Shown: positions 1 through 12,211 of the stretch, piece by piece | Numbering within the stretch: position 1 is the stretch's first letter | Layout: each line of letters starts with the position of its first letter | Assembly (NCBI GenBank): GCA_028564705.1 | Contig: JAPXFQ010000931.1 | Span: forward strand, 434,001 to 498,000 | Direction of reading: 5' to 3' | Source of the DNA: Apricaphanius iberus | Lineage: Eukaryota; Chordata; Actinopteri; Cyprinodontiformes; Aphaniidae | DNA length: 64,000 nucleotides | Translations under genes and position numbers: made by a program | Notes under the pieces: model-generated | Database searches by the model: none | Told to the model about the DNA's origin: nothing | What the model saw: the letters and a program-made list of their open reading frames with translations, nothing else

Positions 1-188
1 GAGCAACGCATCCAACGGATGATGTTTGACGTATGTACTTTTTGGCTTCCATAGCCTGCTTCTGAGGAAAAAACAACGCATAGGCGGGGCTTCCTCTGTT
101 GCCGTACGTTCTGCACTATGGTGGATTGTAACGAGAGAGTGGCTTGGCTTTATTAGCTACATCGGGAGCATCAGCACCCATTATTCAG

Positions 189-388
189 ATGCGTTCTGAG
201 TTCGTGGAGTTTAACAATTTGCTCCAGGAGCTGCGTATGGATGAGGTTCGCTTTCAGTGCTACTTCCGTCTGTCCTGTGCCTAATTTTACGACCTCCTCG
301 GCCGCATCGGAGCTTAAATCTCCTACCGGGACATCAACTACAGGTTCTCTGTTCCTTCGTAGGAGCGCCTGTCCATCTGTCTTCGGTA
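189..388 (+). pseudogene. PIF/Harbinger transposase fragment (degenerate)
   Basis: From the ATG at 189 one frame gives about 65 codons resembling the N-terminal part of HARBI1-like transposases of fish: a segment like FxxYFRLSxxxFYDLLGRIG, then ISYRDINYRFSVPS and ERLSICLR. Three in-frame stops (after LSCA, after RIGA and after SVPS) make it a pseudogene. The frame ends at a GTAAG that could be an old splice donor or chance. No DDE catalytic part follows. The bases around it up to about 740 repeat CAACGCA and GACGTATG motifs and may belong to the same element, but I could not define its ends. The family call rests on recognised protein motifs. Confidence 0.6.
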
Positions 389-389
389 A

Positions 390-1181
390 GTGTTATTTAT
401 GATTTTTTAAATCTGCGTTTGTTGAAAATGTTTTTACTGGGCCCGCACTTCATTCATGATACGGCGTATAGTGACATAACTACTGTGAGACGCTCTGATT
501 GGTTGCCGCATTGCGTTAACTGCGTTAACTGCGTTGGGTCCGTCAAAAGTTCAGCTTGCTGAACTTCTGTGACGCAGGCGTTGGTACGTTGCCGTATGAA
601 ACGCAAGCATCGTTGACGGAGCCAACGTACTCAACGCAACGCAGAGCCCTTGACGGACCTCTGACGTACTCCACCATAGACTTTACATGTAATCTTGCCG
701 CAACTGAGGCTGACGTATGGGGCGGTGTGAATGCAGCATTAGAGCTTCAGAAATACTTTGGAGAAAAGTATATTCTTCATTTAGAAGAAACTTTAAAAAC
801 AGGTTATTTGGTGTTGTGGTGCAGAGAGAAATAATGCTATTTTTTATTTTAGTGGTTGATTTTGTTTGGTAGTTAAAATATTTGCACACAATGGGGCAGT
901 GCTGTGCCAGAAGCAATTGGAGGATCTATGTTTACGTCTTTCTTTGTCTTTGTGCGCGAATGGTTGGGTGGCAAGAAAACAAACGGAATGAAGGGCTGTG
1001 AAGACGCGACTAACACTTCCAAGATAGTTATATATCGCTGACATATATGAATACAGAGGCTGTACAATCACCAGCCTGTCAGGACATCAAGTCCACAGGT
1101 TTAAAAAATAAAAAAATATGGCCATTATCTTCCGTGCCAAAAGGCTGGCACACACTACAGGATTCTTCAAACCCTCACATG
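390..1181. other. No gene identified
   Basis: Contains CAACGCA/GACGTATG-like repeats to about 740, possibly the remainder of the Harbinger-like element. Nothing recognised from there to 1181. Confidence 0.4.
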
Positions 1182-1183
1182 TA

Positions 1184-1904
1184 TGGGAGCCTAAGTCTCC
1201 TCCCCTTCCGGTCGGCCCATGGGTCCCCAAACCGGAAAAATAATGAATGAAAGTCAACGAAGCGATAAAAGTTATTTTCTGGTCCTCTTTGTCTTACGTC
1301 CTGAATCACACATATGTTGTACTTGGATCTAAATGATAACTAATGATGTACATTTCGAATGTGTTTGTCCAGTGATTTGGGATTTATTTGATTGTAAAAA
1401 TTTGCATTTGAAATGCCTACAAATCAGAAGTCGCATATATGACGCCATTTGGCTAACAGGAGTTAGCACTAGCTATAGCACGTAAAACACTCTTAGAGCT
1501 TGTAGAGCTTCTCCTCCATGCTGGCTCTCACTCCAACTACTGCTTTACCTCAAACATAGCTGCTACTTTCCACATGCTCAGATTTATAGAGGTTTTCTCC
1601 GTGTTTAATGCTCCTTTCTTCGTCCTGGAGGCTACAACCTTCGCTATCCTTCTTCTGCTGCAGTTGTAGTCCGCGAAGCGTTTTTACACAAAACTTAAAG
1701 TAACTTTTGCCTCCGGTCGAAAATCTGCGTTTTCTCTGCATCAAAATTAGTTTTTACAATTCACAGACATCATATGTTCGATCCATGGCGCATTTCAAAC
1801 TGGATCAGAAAATAACTTTAATCGCTCCATTGACTCTCATTCATTTTTTTTGGCAGTCAGGGACCCATGGACCGGAAGTAGAAGGGTGTGACTTAGGCTG
1901 CCCA
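1184..1904 (+). mobile_element. 721-bp TIR element, copy A (non-autonomous DNA transposon)
   Basis: The ends form a long imperfect inverted repeat. Left begins TGGGAGCCTAAGTC; the right end read inverted begins TGGGCAGCCTAAGTC. Both continue through CTTCCGGTC and CATGGGTCCC into an AATGAATGA...AAAGTTATTTTCTG block, so arms are about 110 bp. TA dinucleotides flank both sides (1182-1183 and 1905-1906), consistent with a TA target duplication as in Tc1/mariner-type MITEs. There is no coding capacity. A second full-length copy lies at 28440-29169 and a terminal fragment at 38551-38641, so this is a repeat family. The superfamily is inferred only from the TA flanks. Confidence 0.8.
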
Positions 1905-1906
1905 TA

Positions 1907-2434
1907 GAGACCACACACTTGAAGATAACAAAAACAAATCATACAAGATCTCCCCCTGCTTATCTTATAGTATAATCAATTCTTCAGGAGATTATCAACT
2001 TCTTTACACTTAATATTTCAAATAACGTGTAGTCAAATGTGACTTTAGCGTAAACCAACATGGAAGACAACATTTAAGAAGCCTTGATGGTGGTCTTTGG
2101 TCTTTATCTCTGAAAAACCACCAAAAAACCCCAAAATACGACTACGAAAATATTCACGGAGCAGGCAGGAATGCAATGAATAACAAAACATTGGTTAAAT
2201 GAAGGAGTTTTGTGGCAAATAATGCCTTATTTAGAGGCAGCACTTTAGGGGCCCCCATTGACTCCTATTATATGGATATACGCTGATCATGACTGGATAC
2301 CAACTTCTCCCGAGGGACTCCAAGTGGCTCCAGACTTTTCTGGGTGAGCAGTTGTAAATAATGCATGCTATAAATATGATCCAGGTTGAAAAAACAAAGA
2401 ACCTTCCCTTTAAACGTCACAAAAAAAATTTTTT
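1907..2434. other. No gene identified
   Basis: AT-rich sequence with short open frames only. A segment near 2230-2350 has the look of old repeat DNA but no second copy or termini were found. Confidence 0.4.
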
Positions 2435-2531
2435 TTAGCTGTGGTCCATGATTAATGAAAATGAACTGAACTGTGAAACTGAATCACAGTATGAACCGAA
2501 CTGAATCTTTTCGCGTACTGTTCCACCCCTA
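2435..2531 (-). mobile_element. Probable hAT-type terminus fragment
   Basis: Read on the minus strand it begins TAGGGGTGGAACAGTACG and runs into GGTTCA/CAGTTC-rich sequence. That resembles terminal inverted repeats of common teleost hAT elements starting TAGGGGTG. No matching opposite end or 8-bp duplication was found, so it is called a fragment. Confidence 0.35.
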
Positions 2532-3099
2532 ATGAAATCCTGAATTTTTGTTTGCCAACAACAGACCCAGTATTTGATATTATGTTATACATTTTGCAAA
2601 ACATGATGAGGAAAACTTCTTGGAAAGCACAAAAAGAACATCGGAGCAATTTTATACCGCCTAAGAGTAGGCTACTTATTGTATGTGTGCGGGTGTATGT
2701 TTGTGCTCTCCACATGCCCAGCAGCAAAAATAATCAGTACAGCAGGGAGCTCTGCAGAGTAGCTTTTGAGTAGCTTGTGCTGATATGGATTTAGTCACAG
2801 TTTGAAAGCTGCAGAGACGCCTCTTTGCTCATTCATAGCTAACAGTCAGAACAACATTAAACTGCTTCGACTGGCCTCCAACACAGCAGTGTTCAGCAAA
2901 CAGCTTTCCCTTTTTGCCTTTAGGATATGTGGCCAGTCTTATGCTTTCATTTTGAAGATCGCACAAGTAGTCCAGTTTCTTAAATCAGTCATAATTAAAA
3001 TGTAATGCAGAAAGACTGCTGAAGGTATTTTCTCTAAATCTTTTTGAGCTATTCACAATAAAAAGTAGATTATAGTTAGCTTTTAACATTAATGTAAAA
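2532..3099. other. No gene identified
   Basis: Only short open frames without recognisable domains. Confidence 0.4.
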
Positions 3100-3420
3100 T
3101 TCAATTCCATTCAAAAATACTTTATTTATCCCAGAGAAATATTAGATGTTGTCATAACTCATATCCAAGTTTCCTGAACTTGGTGAAGGCAGGAATGATA
3201 TCTGGTAGATGCTCCAGGTTGTAAGGCTTGTTGCCACAGTTTCACATCATCAAAACGGTCAGAAAGTAAAAAAGTAAGAGCAAAACCCCTTCCAGCTGCA
3301 CAGCATCCAAAACCAAGGTGAATAATAATTGCTCGAAAAAAGCCACGCCCCATCCTGAAAAATTTTGAATGAAACAGAGCTCCTCCAACATGATGCCAGC
3401 ATTTAAAACATTTGATCAAC
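3100..3420 (-). repeat. LINE 3' untranslated fragment, Rex1-like
   Basis: The plus strand carries ATACTTTATTTATCCCAGAG, the reversed 3' end typical of Rex1-like LINEs in fish (AATAAAGTAT-type tail on the minus strand). The adjoining roughly 250 bp match the general layout of that 3' UTR from memory. There is no coding sequence, and the inner boundary is approximate. Confidence 0.45.
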
Positions 3421-4138
3421 AGGTTTTACCAAATGTCTGAATAAACAAGTGCACAAATGTTTTTATAAATTCCTGGTTTTGCTGTTGAATGTGTTTATTG
3501 TGATTTCGTCATCCAATTTTTAAAGTGAGGATAAAGGTTTCTAACTGTGACGGCCTAGTTAAAAAACAAAACATTTCTTACTTTTCACAGCTGCAGAAAG
3601 TCGTTGTCATAATTCTTAATCATCTCAGACCTTCTGTTCCTCTGGTTTTGTTCTAACTCCAGCTCCAGAGGGAAATATCTTTAGCTTATATCTTCTACTT
3701 TCTCTTTATGACTAAGTCTTTATTTTTTGTCTGGCTTCTGTTTGCTGTTGGATAAGTTTAATACAGTTTCATTGCTTCTGAGAGTCATTTTGACAAGAAC
3801 AACTAAATCAAATCACAGTTCTAAAAAGCAGACATCCTGTCAGAGGAGGATGTTCTTTTTTAATATCGGTCTCCGACTCTTTACTCATATTTTTAGTAGA
3901 CAATTGATACAGAAATAGCCTAAAAATAAGGAATCAGAAGCAAAAATGTGTTAGAAATAATGGGTTGCCTAGACCTTCTATACTGTTGGGATCAACTGAA
4001 AACTAATAACACACTGACAGGCAGATCAAACAGAGAGGAAATGTTGGCTAGTCGTTACAGCTAATTTAAGGGGATGATGCTCCAATGCTGATAAACTGGA
4101 GATGTCAATCACTAAAGGTGTGACTGACACAACTTGAA
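3421..4138. other. No gene identified
   Basis: AT-rich; nothing recognised. Confidence 0.4.
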
Positions 4139-4146
4139 AGACAATA

Positions 4147-5089
4147 AAGCCAGGCGTACACTGTGCGATTTTTCAGTCACGGGTCTTCAGCTCCGTCTCA
4201 AACTGTACGAGTGAATTGCAGGGGTTAAAAGTTCACGGCTCACGACTCATGTGCTCACACTGTACGAACCGCTGTTCGGATGCAACCTGACTGCCCACAC
4301 TGCACGACACGACAGACCCGGAAGCAGAAAAAAAACACAGGAGTTAGATGGGCGTCTGAGAATTGCGAGGATGCGCTCAAAAGACAAACGCGCTGCCCTG
4401 GCAATCTGTCCCGTTTTTTGTGTGGAAACACCGTTTGTTTATGCCAAAGACCAGAAGTACTTCAGCGTAACGATGGTGACACGCATGCGCAGTATGAGAA
4501 ATAGCTGGTAGCATTGCTTCCACAGTGCGAGTCATTCACGAGGGGCGACTAGGATTTTAAACAGGTTGGATTTTCTCACGACCGATCGGGAGCTGGTCGT
4601 GAGGTGTAAATTGCCTGTTGTTACCCAATGTACACTAGGCAAGGCAAGGCAAGGCAATTTTATTTGTATAGCACACTTTCAACACAAGGCAATTCAAGGT
4701 GCTTTACATGATTCAGTGATAATGAAACCACATGATTACAAACAAAACATATAAGTTCAACACTAATCAATCAGTAAGAAAAGATAATCTAAGGAACAAA
4801 TTTGTAATTAATACACAATCACTTAAAAAAGAAATAAAAAAGTGAGAATAGAAATTAAACCACAACAATAAAAAATAATTTGAGGAAAAAATTTATGCAA
4901 TTAAAACAGATTAAAACAGATAAAACACAATCGGGTAAACAAAACAAAAAGTGATCAGAAAGCACAATTTAAGATTCAAATGCACTACACAATGCAACGC
5001 GAACGATTAAGCCAAAAGTCGGCACAATACAGAAAAAAGTCGCACGAGTGACAAATCGGCCCAAAAACGCACAGTGTATGCCTGGCTTA
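4147..5089. mobile_element. hAT-type MITE with 8-bp target duplication
   Basis: The left end AAGCCAGGCGTACACTGTGC is mirrored at the right end, which read inverted gives AAGCCAGGCATACACTGTGC; the arms continue with GATTTTT/GTTTTTGG. The 8-bp AGACAATA flanks both sides (4139-4146 and 5090-5097), the duplication size expected of hAT transposition. There is no transposase. A LINE 3' end sits inside (from about 4634), so the present 943 bp is the original element plus that later insertion. The outermost base of the right end could be read one position either way. Confidence 0.8.
4634..4985 (-). repeat. LINE 3' end with CCTTG tail, inserted in the hAT MITE
   Basis: Starts with GGCAAGG units and AATTTTATTTGTATAGCACA, then AATTCAAGGTGCTTTACATG: the reverse of a LINE 3' end seen in sense at about 21955-22017 and again reversed at 27403-27485. 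The remainder is A-rich 3' UTR-like sequence. It lies wholly inside the 4147-5089 element, so it arrived later. The right boundary (about 4985) is approximate and no clean target duplication was identified. Confidence 0.65.
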
Positions 5090-5264
5090 AGACAATAAGA
5101 CTGAAAAGCCAAAACGAAAAAAAAAAGTAAATAAAGAACCCATAACTTCCCATATCCAATATGAATAAATTTGATGTGGTAAACAAGTCATTGGATTTTC
5201 ACTACTCTTCAAAATGGAAAAAGAAGAGAGCAATTTTGGTAAGAGCTCCATATAGATCTTCATA

Positions 5265-5545
5265 AATCTCTGCTGAAGGTTGATACCTGTTAAAGGGGCG
5301 TTTTTCCTCTCCACTGTTTTCACATGCTGGCTCAGTATGAGGGATTGTTGTGGTTGAAAAGTCTGCATCAATGGAGCCCAACCTCACGTCAATGACTTCA
5401 CGTAATCTGCTGAGATTCCTTACATAGAAAACTTTTTTAACTGATTGGAATGTTTGTATAATTGTATTAAAATTATTTTCTTGTAAAGAGCCTTGAGTAC
5501 ATCTGTTGTGAATTGGTGCTATATAAATACAATGAATTGAATTGA
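5265..5545 (+). repeat. L2-like LINE 3' end
   Basis: Carries the standard features of a teleost L2-type LINE tail in order: a degenerate CTGTTAAAGGGGCGTTTTTCC block, a CTCAGTATGAGGGATTGTTG block, then GAGCCTTGAGTACATCTGTT and GCTATATAAATACAATGAAT ending in GAATTGA units. The same blocks occur in the larger LINE at 50330-50545. Only the 3' UTR is present, so this is a 5'-truncated insertion. Confidence 0.75.
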
Positions 5546-5729
5546 CAAGAGCAAAATAGCAAGTAACAAGGTGCAGCTGTGAGGGAAAGCAAAACAGGTA
5601 AAATGAGGGAAGGCGACTAATGTGATCAAGGGAAACAGAAGTAGATGTAAATAAACAGAAGAGGGGCGAAAATGAAGGGAAGGAACTCACATGGTAGCAC
5701 CTTCTAGACTATAAAAAACGCAGAAAATA

Positions 5730-5730
<1 letters not shown>

Positions 5731-5798
<68 letters not shown>
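5731..5798. repeat. (TTTC)n microsatellite
   Basis: About 17 uninterrupted TTTC units. Confidence 0.97.
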
Positions 5799-8759
5799 AA
5801 GCTGAACGAATGTAATGTTTTTGCAGTTGTCAGAGCCCCGTTCAGCTTGCCTCCACCATGAATCAGTTCTCCTGCTAATGCATTTTTCAAACTCGACTCT
5901 ATCTTTTTTTTTTTGTACTCAGTCCATGTTGCTTTGCTGCACACTTCAAAAGAATGCCCTTATAAACCTTTATTCTGTGCTCTTGCTCCTCTTGCATCTC
6001 CAGAACCGAGACCCACCGAAACACATTTGACAAGAACGAGTGTCTCAGCTTAATGCAAAATATAATACAAAATATAATGCAAAACTGCATATGTACGTGT
6101 GTAGCTGTTAATGTGCATAACCTAAGGTTTTGAAACAAAACAAAAGCTCGAAGCATCTGGCTTGTTGTTGAGAGACTAATTAGGCAAATCGGCCGAGACT
6201 TCAGAGCACAAAACACAAGCTAGAAAGGGCAACGGAAACCTTTTACTGACTATAAATTGATGTTGTTATTGTGACTTTGTGTTTGTGCTTCAAACTGATT
6301 AAATCCCTCATTGTTTTATTTCAGATAACATTCTTTAACTTCAGCAGATAAATTAATTTAGGGAAATTTAGATGTTACTTCAAGAAGCTTCAAAAGGAAG
6401 AAATTGCAGCAAGCAAAGGCAGAGCAATTACATTTTCTACTCTGGTGCTGTTTCACTAAATGACAAATATATAATGCTTTGCCGAAGTAATCATGTTCCT
6501 TTAAGTTTTCCACTTTTTCTCACATTACAGCCACATACCTTAATGGGTTTTACAGTGGTAGAGAAACACAGAGTAACAGATACATGTTCTTACTGGTCTT
6601 AATGGTCTTACTAGAATTTAAAAATATTTAACAAATATCCACATAAATGTAGCAAAGGAAAAAATCAAATAGATCAGGGAGACAGTTTATCTTAAAATCC
6701 AAGTAAGGTTGGGTTATGGAGAAATGTGTAAAGCTTTGGACACCGCAGAATTCATTTAATTTATTAACCAGCAACTGATAACAGATATCTTTACGCACTT
6801 TACAAGAAAAGTCATTTCCATTCGATTTTACACACATTTCAGTCAGTTTAAGTTTTCTATTGAAGGAATCTGAGCAGAGTCATTGAGTGCAGCGTTCACT
6901 CCTCCTGAATGAACATAAAGCAACAGTAGAAAGTTGCCTGCATGTGGTCATTGATGGCCAAACTCTATTTAATCTTGTTTTCCATCAGATAAGAGAGTAA
7001 CGGATTTCAGCTCCTTAATGTTTAATTTGATAACAATGACATAACTAGTAAAATACAGTGTTTTCACTCGTATACTGTTAATAGTAGCTGCAGAAGTCAA
7101 ATTTTAAAAATCATGTAGATGTAACAGAACGCAACCTATAATCTGAAACTGAGTAGCAACGATAAATTTGTACAATAAAAAAAAAAAAAGCTTTCCAAGG
7201 ATCTTCTTTAATTATTACCGTATCTACATAAACTTTTCAGATAGTCCAAACATGGGATTATTTTTAAGATTTCGTTTTAGTCAAAGGAGTCAAAACAACA
7301 AACAACCTCGTCAGTCGTTGGCATACGTATAAACATGGACATTTTTTCTTGGTCTTGCAGGTAAAGAGAAAAGGATGCATCTTTTTTTATCTTTGAAACA
7401 TGTCAATTTTTGTTTCACTGAATGTGATTTAACAATTAAGTTAAATCGATGTTACTATTTGAAGTTGGTGTCTGCAGTCAGTAGTGGGTGGTCAAAACTA
7501 TTTATCCAGCGTGCAACCAGGGGATGATGTTTAGAAGGGCTTGTGGATTTATTATTAATCCTGTAAACTTGTATGTCATAACAGTAAGCAAGAATCCATT
7601 ATGTCCGACTAGGCTTTTTTTTTTTTCCACACATCACTCTTCATAATGTCCAAACTGCAGCTTCTTGTCTACTAACATCTCCAACTGACAGCAGCGACAT
7701 GTTTGGCTCCTTTTAATTTATTTTCTGCCTCTAGTCCACATAGCCTTATAAAAAAACATACATTCTTAAAAGCAGTCAGCAACTTTATGCTGTAATTTAT
7801 AACACGGTCGGACATTTCCAGGGAAATCTAGTTATTATTCTGGCTTCAAGTAGCTATTTACTTGTTGTCACTCTGCTGGCGAATGAAAATTGGCACACGT
7901 GTGTCTTAGTTGAATGGTGTGACTTTTTGTCTTTCCAATTTTAAGACCTATGTTGAGCAATCAAAGACATAAAAAATGAAAATTTATCATGCTGCGTTCA
8001 ATCTGAAAAGTACCATCCATTGCAAAATAGTTTCATTTTTTTTCCCATAAGAATTGGGAGAGCAACCAGGGAGGGGCCAACATGACCCAGTGCTCCTTTA
8101 GAACTTGTCCTGTCCTTATAGAGATATCAAATCTAATGCACAGAAACCGTAACTAATGGGTACCTTGGATTTGTCTTTTTTTTTTTTTGCTTCATACTTT
8201 TAGTGAATCGAAAATTAGTTGTTGCACTTTTAGCTTCAGCCATATTGAGCGAGGAACACAGTTTTAACAATGCTATATCAGAGATCTGAAACCTGCAGTT
8301 CTTGAGCCGCGAGTGGCTCTTTGGCTCACTTAGTAAATTAAATGATGAAATATTGCTCTGTTTCTGTAGCGTCATTCTGTTGCTCTTTTCCGCCATGATA
8401 GAAAACAAACAAACACTGGCCCCTTCCTGGCAGCCCTGGTAAATTTGGTCTGGACTGTCTTTATCTGCAAACTCTGCCACCTGTAAACACTGACCAAGGG
8501 ATTTATGTCCTCACTGAATAAATGCAATTAAGTCAAAGGTTGGATTTATGCTAAATGCTCTGTTTGATGTTGAGCTATTGTAATAAAAAGTGAATTATTT
8601 TAAGGCTTTGCACACACCTTTATAAGCACTACTGATGAATCTGAAGAACATCATACAGAGATTGTATTGAGGCTTGATAATACGGAAATTAGTTGTCTTT
8701 TTTTATTTTATCACCAGCCATCATTACCAAAACTGCAGACCCTAAGATTGTGTCCTCAG
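5799..8759. other. About 3 kb without an identified gene
   Basis: AT-rich, with short A and T runs and no long open frame. The longest frames (105 aa at 5899-6216 and 115 aa at 8133-8480, both minus) are low-complexity and match no family I know. Confidence 0.45.
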
Positions 8760-9490
8760 TCCATTCCTTTATAAAGTTGAAGAAATAACTGCCAGAGTTC
8801 ACTATCCACTACTATCACAGAGCTCATGCTGTGGTGTTCCCATAACTATCTGCAATTAAACATTGATAAAACAAAAGAACTGGTTGTATACACATCAACA
8901 TCACCTCCAGGACTTAATCCCATCCCCACCCATGGTGAACCAGTTGAACAGGTCAGTACTTGCAGATATCTTGGACTCACCGTGGACGATAAACTGACCT
9001 TCAATTAACATCTCACCATTACACTAAAACACACACAACAGAGATTGTTTGTCATACACAAACTAGAGCACTGTCTTTTCTGCTTTACAAAAGCGTAATT
9101 CAACCCATTTCTACTACTGCTCTACTACATTTCTTTACCTTGCTGTCACCAGCAAAAACAAACTGAACAGAATCTAAGACATAGCATCCAAGATAATACA
9201 CCTTCCATCTCCCAGTTTGACAGAAATCACATATCCACCATTGCCTTACACACAGTTTTGCCCATCAATTGAACAAGTTTTTCACTTAATTCCCATCTGG
9301 CTGCAGATGCAAAACTCTTGCCTGGAAAAAACTAATTTTAAGAAATGGCTGTGACAATCATATTTTAGCATATTTTCCATTAGTTTTGTGTTCCTATAAT
9401 GTGTACTTTTTTTCTGAAATTCTTAAGTTTACCTGCAGCATTGAGCATGTAACGCGGTGTGGAAAAGATTATGCCTATGGGACAAAAAAC
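8760..9490 (+). pseudogene. LINE reverse transcriptase relic, Rex1-like
   Basis: One 60-residue frame (8826-9008) reads LQLNIDKTKELVV, then GEPVEQVSTCRYLGLTVDDK: the palm-to-thumb segment that follows the YxDD box in Rex1/CR1-type LINE reverse transcriptases (NxxKTKExxxD... YLGxxxD). Beyond the stop at 9008 the three frames still give HLTITLKHTQQRLF-like sequence, and later a 3' UTR with CATTGAGCATGTAACGCGGTG. The catalytic part is absent and the rest is broken by stops, so this is a dead 5'-truncated copy. Ends are approximate. Confidence 0.6.
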
Positions 9491-10849
9491 ATCTATCTAT
9501 GTAAGTTATGCGATACAAACTGCTAGTTGTAATAGTTGTGTTTTTTTATTGTTGTTGTGGAGCACACTGACATGTTATACTTGATAATTTTTTGTCCATT
9601 CCTGAGTTTTTATTCAGCCTGTTATTGATGAAGATTAGTTTCTTGTGAATTCACTAAATATCTATCAGACTACGTTAATGTGAGAGCAACACATTATATT
9701 TCAGTGAAGCATTGCAGAGCCTCTGACCAGGTAAAATGTGTTGGATGATTGAGGCTGTTAGAAAAAACAAAATCTCCCGTTTTTTAGGCTTAGAAGTTAC
9801 ATATTTACTTCTGGCCACACGCCTGGTCATCTGTGAAAACAGCCCAACAGAGATGGTTTCCATTTCATGCGACATTCCTGTTTTTTCTCTCACCATCTGC
9901 CCTGGCCATCTTTCATATCAGCTTTTCTCTCTTTTTCTTCTTGAAGCCTCCTCAGTTTCACTCAGTTTGTATTTTTATCACTTGTTTCAGTTCCTTTCAT
10001 GTCTTTCCTACTGGTTTTTATTGACCAGGCTTCTTTCATGCAACCTCACTGTAACAACGGACAATAGCCGCATGGAGAGCTTCCATAGACACTTGAACCC
10101 TTTTACCTTTTTCTCTTAGTGGCTTTTTGTATGAGTGAAACAGTGCAGGGACAACAGATATCTGAAGATTTACGCTGGATGTCGGAATTTAAAATTTGGT
10201 TTCCTCTTCCTTTCAAAAAGTAACTGATTATCTTTTCATTGGATACACAAGAAAGGGCTTTTCTCTTATCACCATTAACATTTGCACAACAGTTAGTGCA
10301 TTTCTCAGAACAATTAGTACAAACTGCAAAACCTAGTGGATAACCTGCAAAAGTGCGTAATTTGCTCAAAATAAGTTCTGAAACCATTGTTTAAGAACAA
10401 GACAGTCAAATGGCTTTGTCATGTTTTCATTGTGACACTTTAGTTACTCTCTCTGTGTTTTCCTATGCAAAATAGTCAGATCTTGGTGACACTACCTGGA
10501 AATGCTCCAGACAGCACCATACACCTGTACAGCCATTTGAAAACTACAGTAAAGTTACACGTTACTTTATTTAGTGAGGTAACTGAGTACAAGACACATA
10601 TGTATGTTTCACATATTTACTGCATATATGCTCTCTGAAATTCTACAGCATTGTACAAAAAACTAAACACAGTCACGTATTTACGACCAACATAAGGGAT
10701 ACCATTATGGTAGAACTTCCACCTCTGCGAGGTTGTCTTACAGTCCTATGTGTTGCAGAGTAAAATTATAGTAATGTACAGTAAATATGAGATATAACAA
10801 TGTATTGGATTACTGACCGATACTATACATCCCTATTCTCCCTACGAAA
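9491..10849. other. No gene identified
   Basis: The 127-aa plus-strand frame at 9736-10119 is hydrophobic and Ser/Phe-rich with no recognised domain and is probably chance. Sequence from about 10300 may belong to the transposon carrying the relic at 10850-11053, but no inverted ends were found. Confidence 0.4.
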
Positions 10850-11053
10850 TGTTTGAATGATGGAAAGTTCTCCCTACATTTGGTTGCTGTCGTTGAGCAG
10901 CCTCAACCATAGTGAGGCCGTGATACAAGTGTAGCCCTAATTCCATCAGGAATTTGCCTATGTACTTCACCTCATCTTCTTCTCCCCCTGTTTTGTCCCA
11001 TTCCCCTTCTTCCGCGGATTCTCACCCCTCCTTCACGACGCTGACATACCATT
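10850..11053 (-). pseudogene. DDE transposase N-terminus relic (Tc1/mariner-like, HTH part)
   Basis: Read on the minus strand from an ATG near 11053, the frames give an Arg/Gly-rich segment (GGVRIRGRRGMGQNRGRRR), a stop, then QIPDGIRATLVS, and after a frameshift HYG-GCSTTATKCREN with an overlapping EAAQRQQPNVGRTFHHSN reading. This resembles the start of a fish transposase group whose N-terminus has an Arg/Gly-rich stretch followed by IRATxxDHxxxHGLSxREAxxRxxPN (helix-turn-helix). No DDE domain remains. The family call is from memory and moderately uncertain. Confidence 0.4.
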
Positions 11054-12211
11054 TTTGTGGTACAGAATTGTAGAAATGGTACAGAGTATGTCCTGCTTGG
11101 TTCATATATGTTTGCCAAGTAAGGGTTCATGGGATTCAGTGACTGTGGACAAGTGGCAAGTTCACCTGAGAGAAATTTTTCAATATAGGAGACATTTTCA
11201 GGAAAAAAAAGATAAAGGAATGTATATAATTAGCTTGACAGATTTTGACTATAAGTTTTATAGTGAATGAATATTCAGCATTCATAAGTATTTTTTATTT
11301 TGACTGACATGACATAAGCAAATGATAATGCTATAAAAAAGCAGATAATTCTATGAAAGTAACTGATACATGTCCAAAAGCATTTGCAATGTTTTCAAAG
11401 GAATGCGAATCTGCTATGATGATGTGGACAATGACTCAGTGTTGTGGAGGTTTACCTAATAGTGGTGAGAACCTTCATTCTGATCTGAGAAAAGCACCAA
11501 AGCGACGGAGAAAAGCTGTAAAAATAGTGTAAATGAAAACAAGATTTCTACCTAATGGAAGTGGATGGCAGGTTTTCTTTGAAATTTAGCAACCTTGGAG
11601 TTTTTCCTATATTTCATTTAATCAGTTAAGGAGCTAAAACTGAAAGGTAGCAGCAGATTCACCTTAGTAAAAGTCACCTTCCTCGTTTGCACAGACAAAA
11701 AAGGTTTCTTTGTAAGTGCTTTATTTCTACCTTACTTCGGAGCAGATACTAAATTCCCAGGAGAGCTGAATGAGTTGAATGTGAAGTGTGAGGTTCTCTG
11801 AAAGAGGAAAAACTTATGCAAAAGTGAGAATATTTACAAAATGAACACGCGTGTGAGATGAGAACAATGGACGAAAAATAATGAGAAAAAAGTTGAAAGG
11901 GAAAACAAACTTTTACTAATTCAAACACTGTTCATTTGTAAAATTGTTATGATCCTCAGGTGTTTGCACTTTTAGTTTAAAGTGTTTGGAGATTTTGATC
12001 ATTTCTTTTTTTATTTAGATCTTGTCACTTCTAGTTTTTCCTTTGTTAGTTTTTCTACTTTATTATTTTTTTTTTTGCATTTAGGATTATATTGTTGTTT
12101 AGTTTGTTTCTGCTTAGTGTCTCTTGAGGGTTTAAATGAAGGTAACTGGACTTTTCTTGTCTTGAAATTTTTTTGTCTCTCATCCAAGAGGCTTTTTGGG
12201 AGTATCCGATA
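11054..12211. other. No gene identified
   Basis: AT-rich. The frame at 11982-12236 is T-rich and low-complexity. Confidence 0.4.

Noticed and set aside
5687..5944. Frame with Lys-Glu-Arg-Lys repeats
   Set aside because: Translation of the (TTTC)n microsatellite.
9736..10119. 127-aa hydrophobic plus-strand frame as a membrane protein
   Set aside because: Composition follows the local T-rich DNA, there is no helix pattern or signal sequence that stands out, and overlapping frames are equally open.
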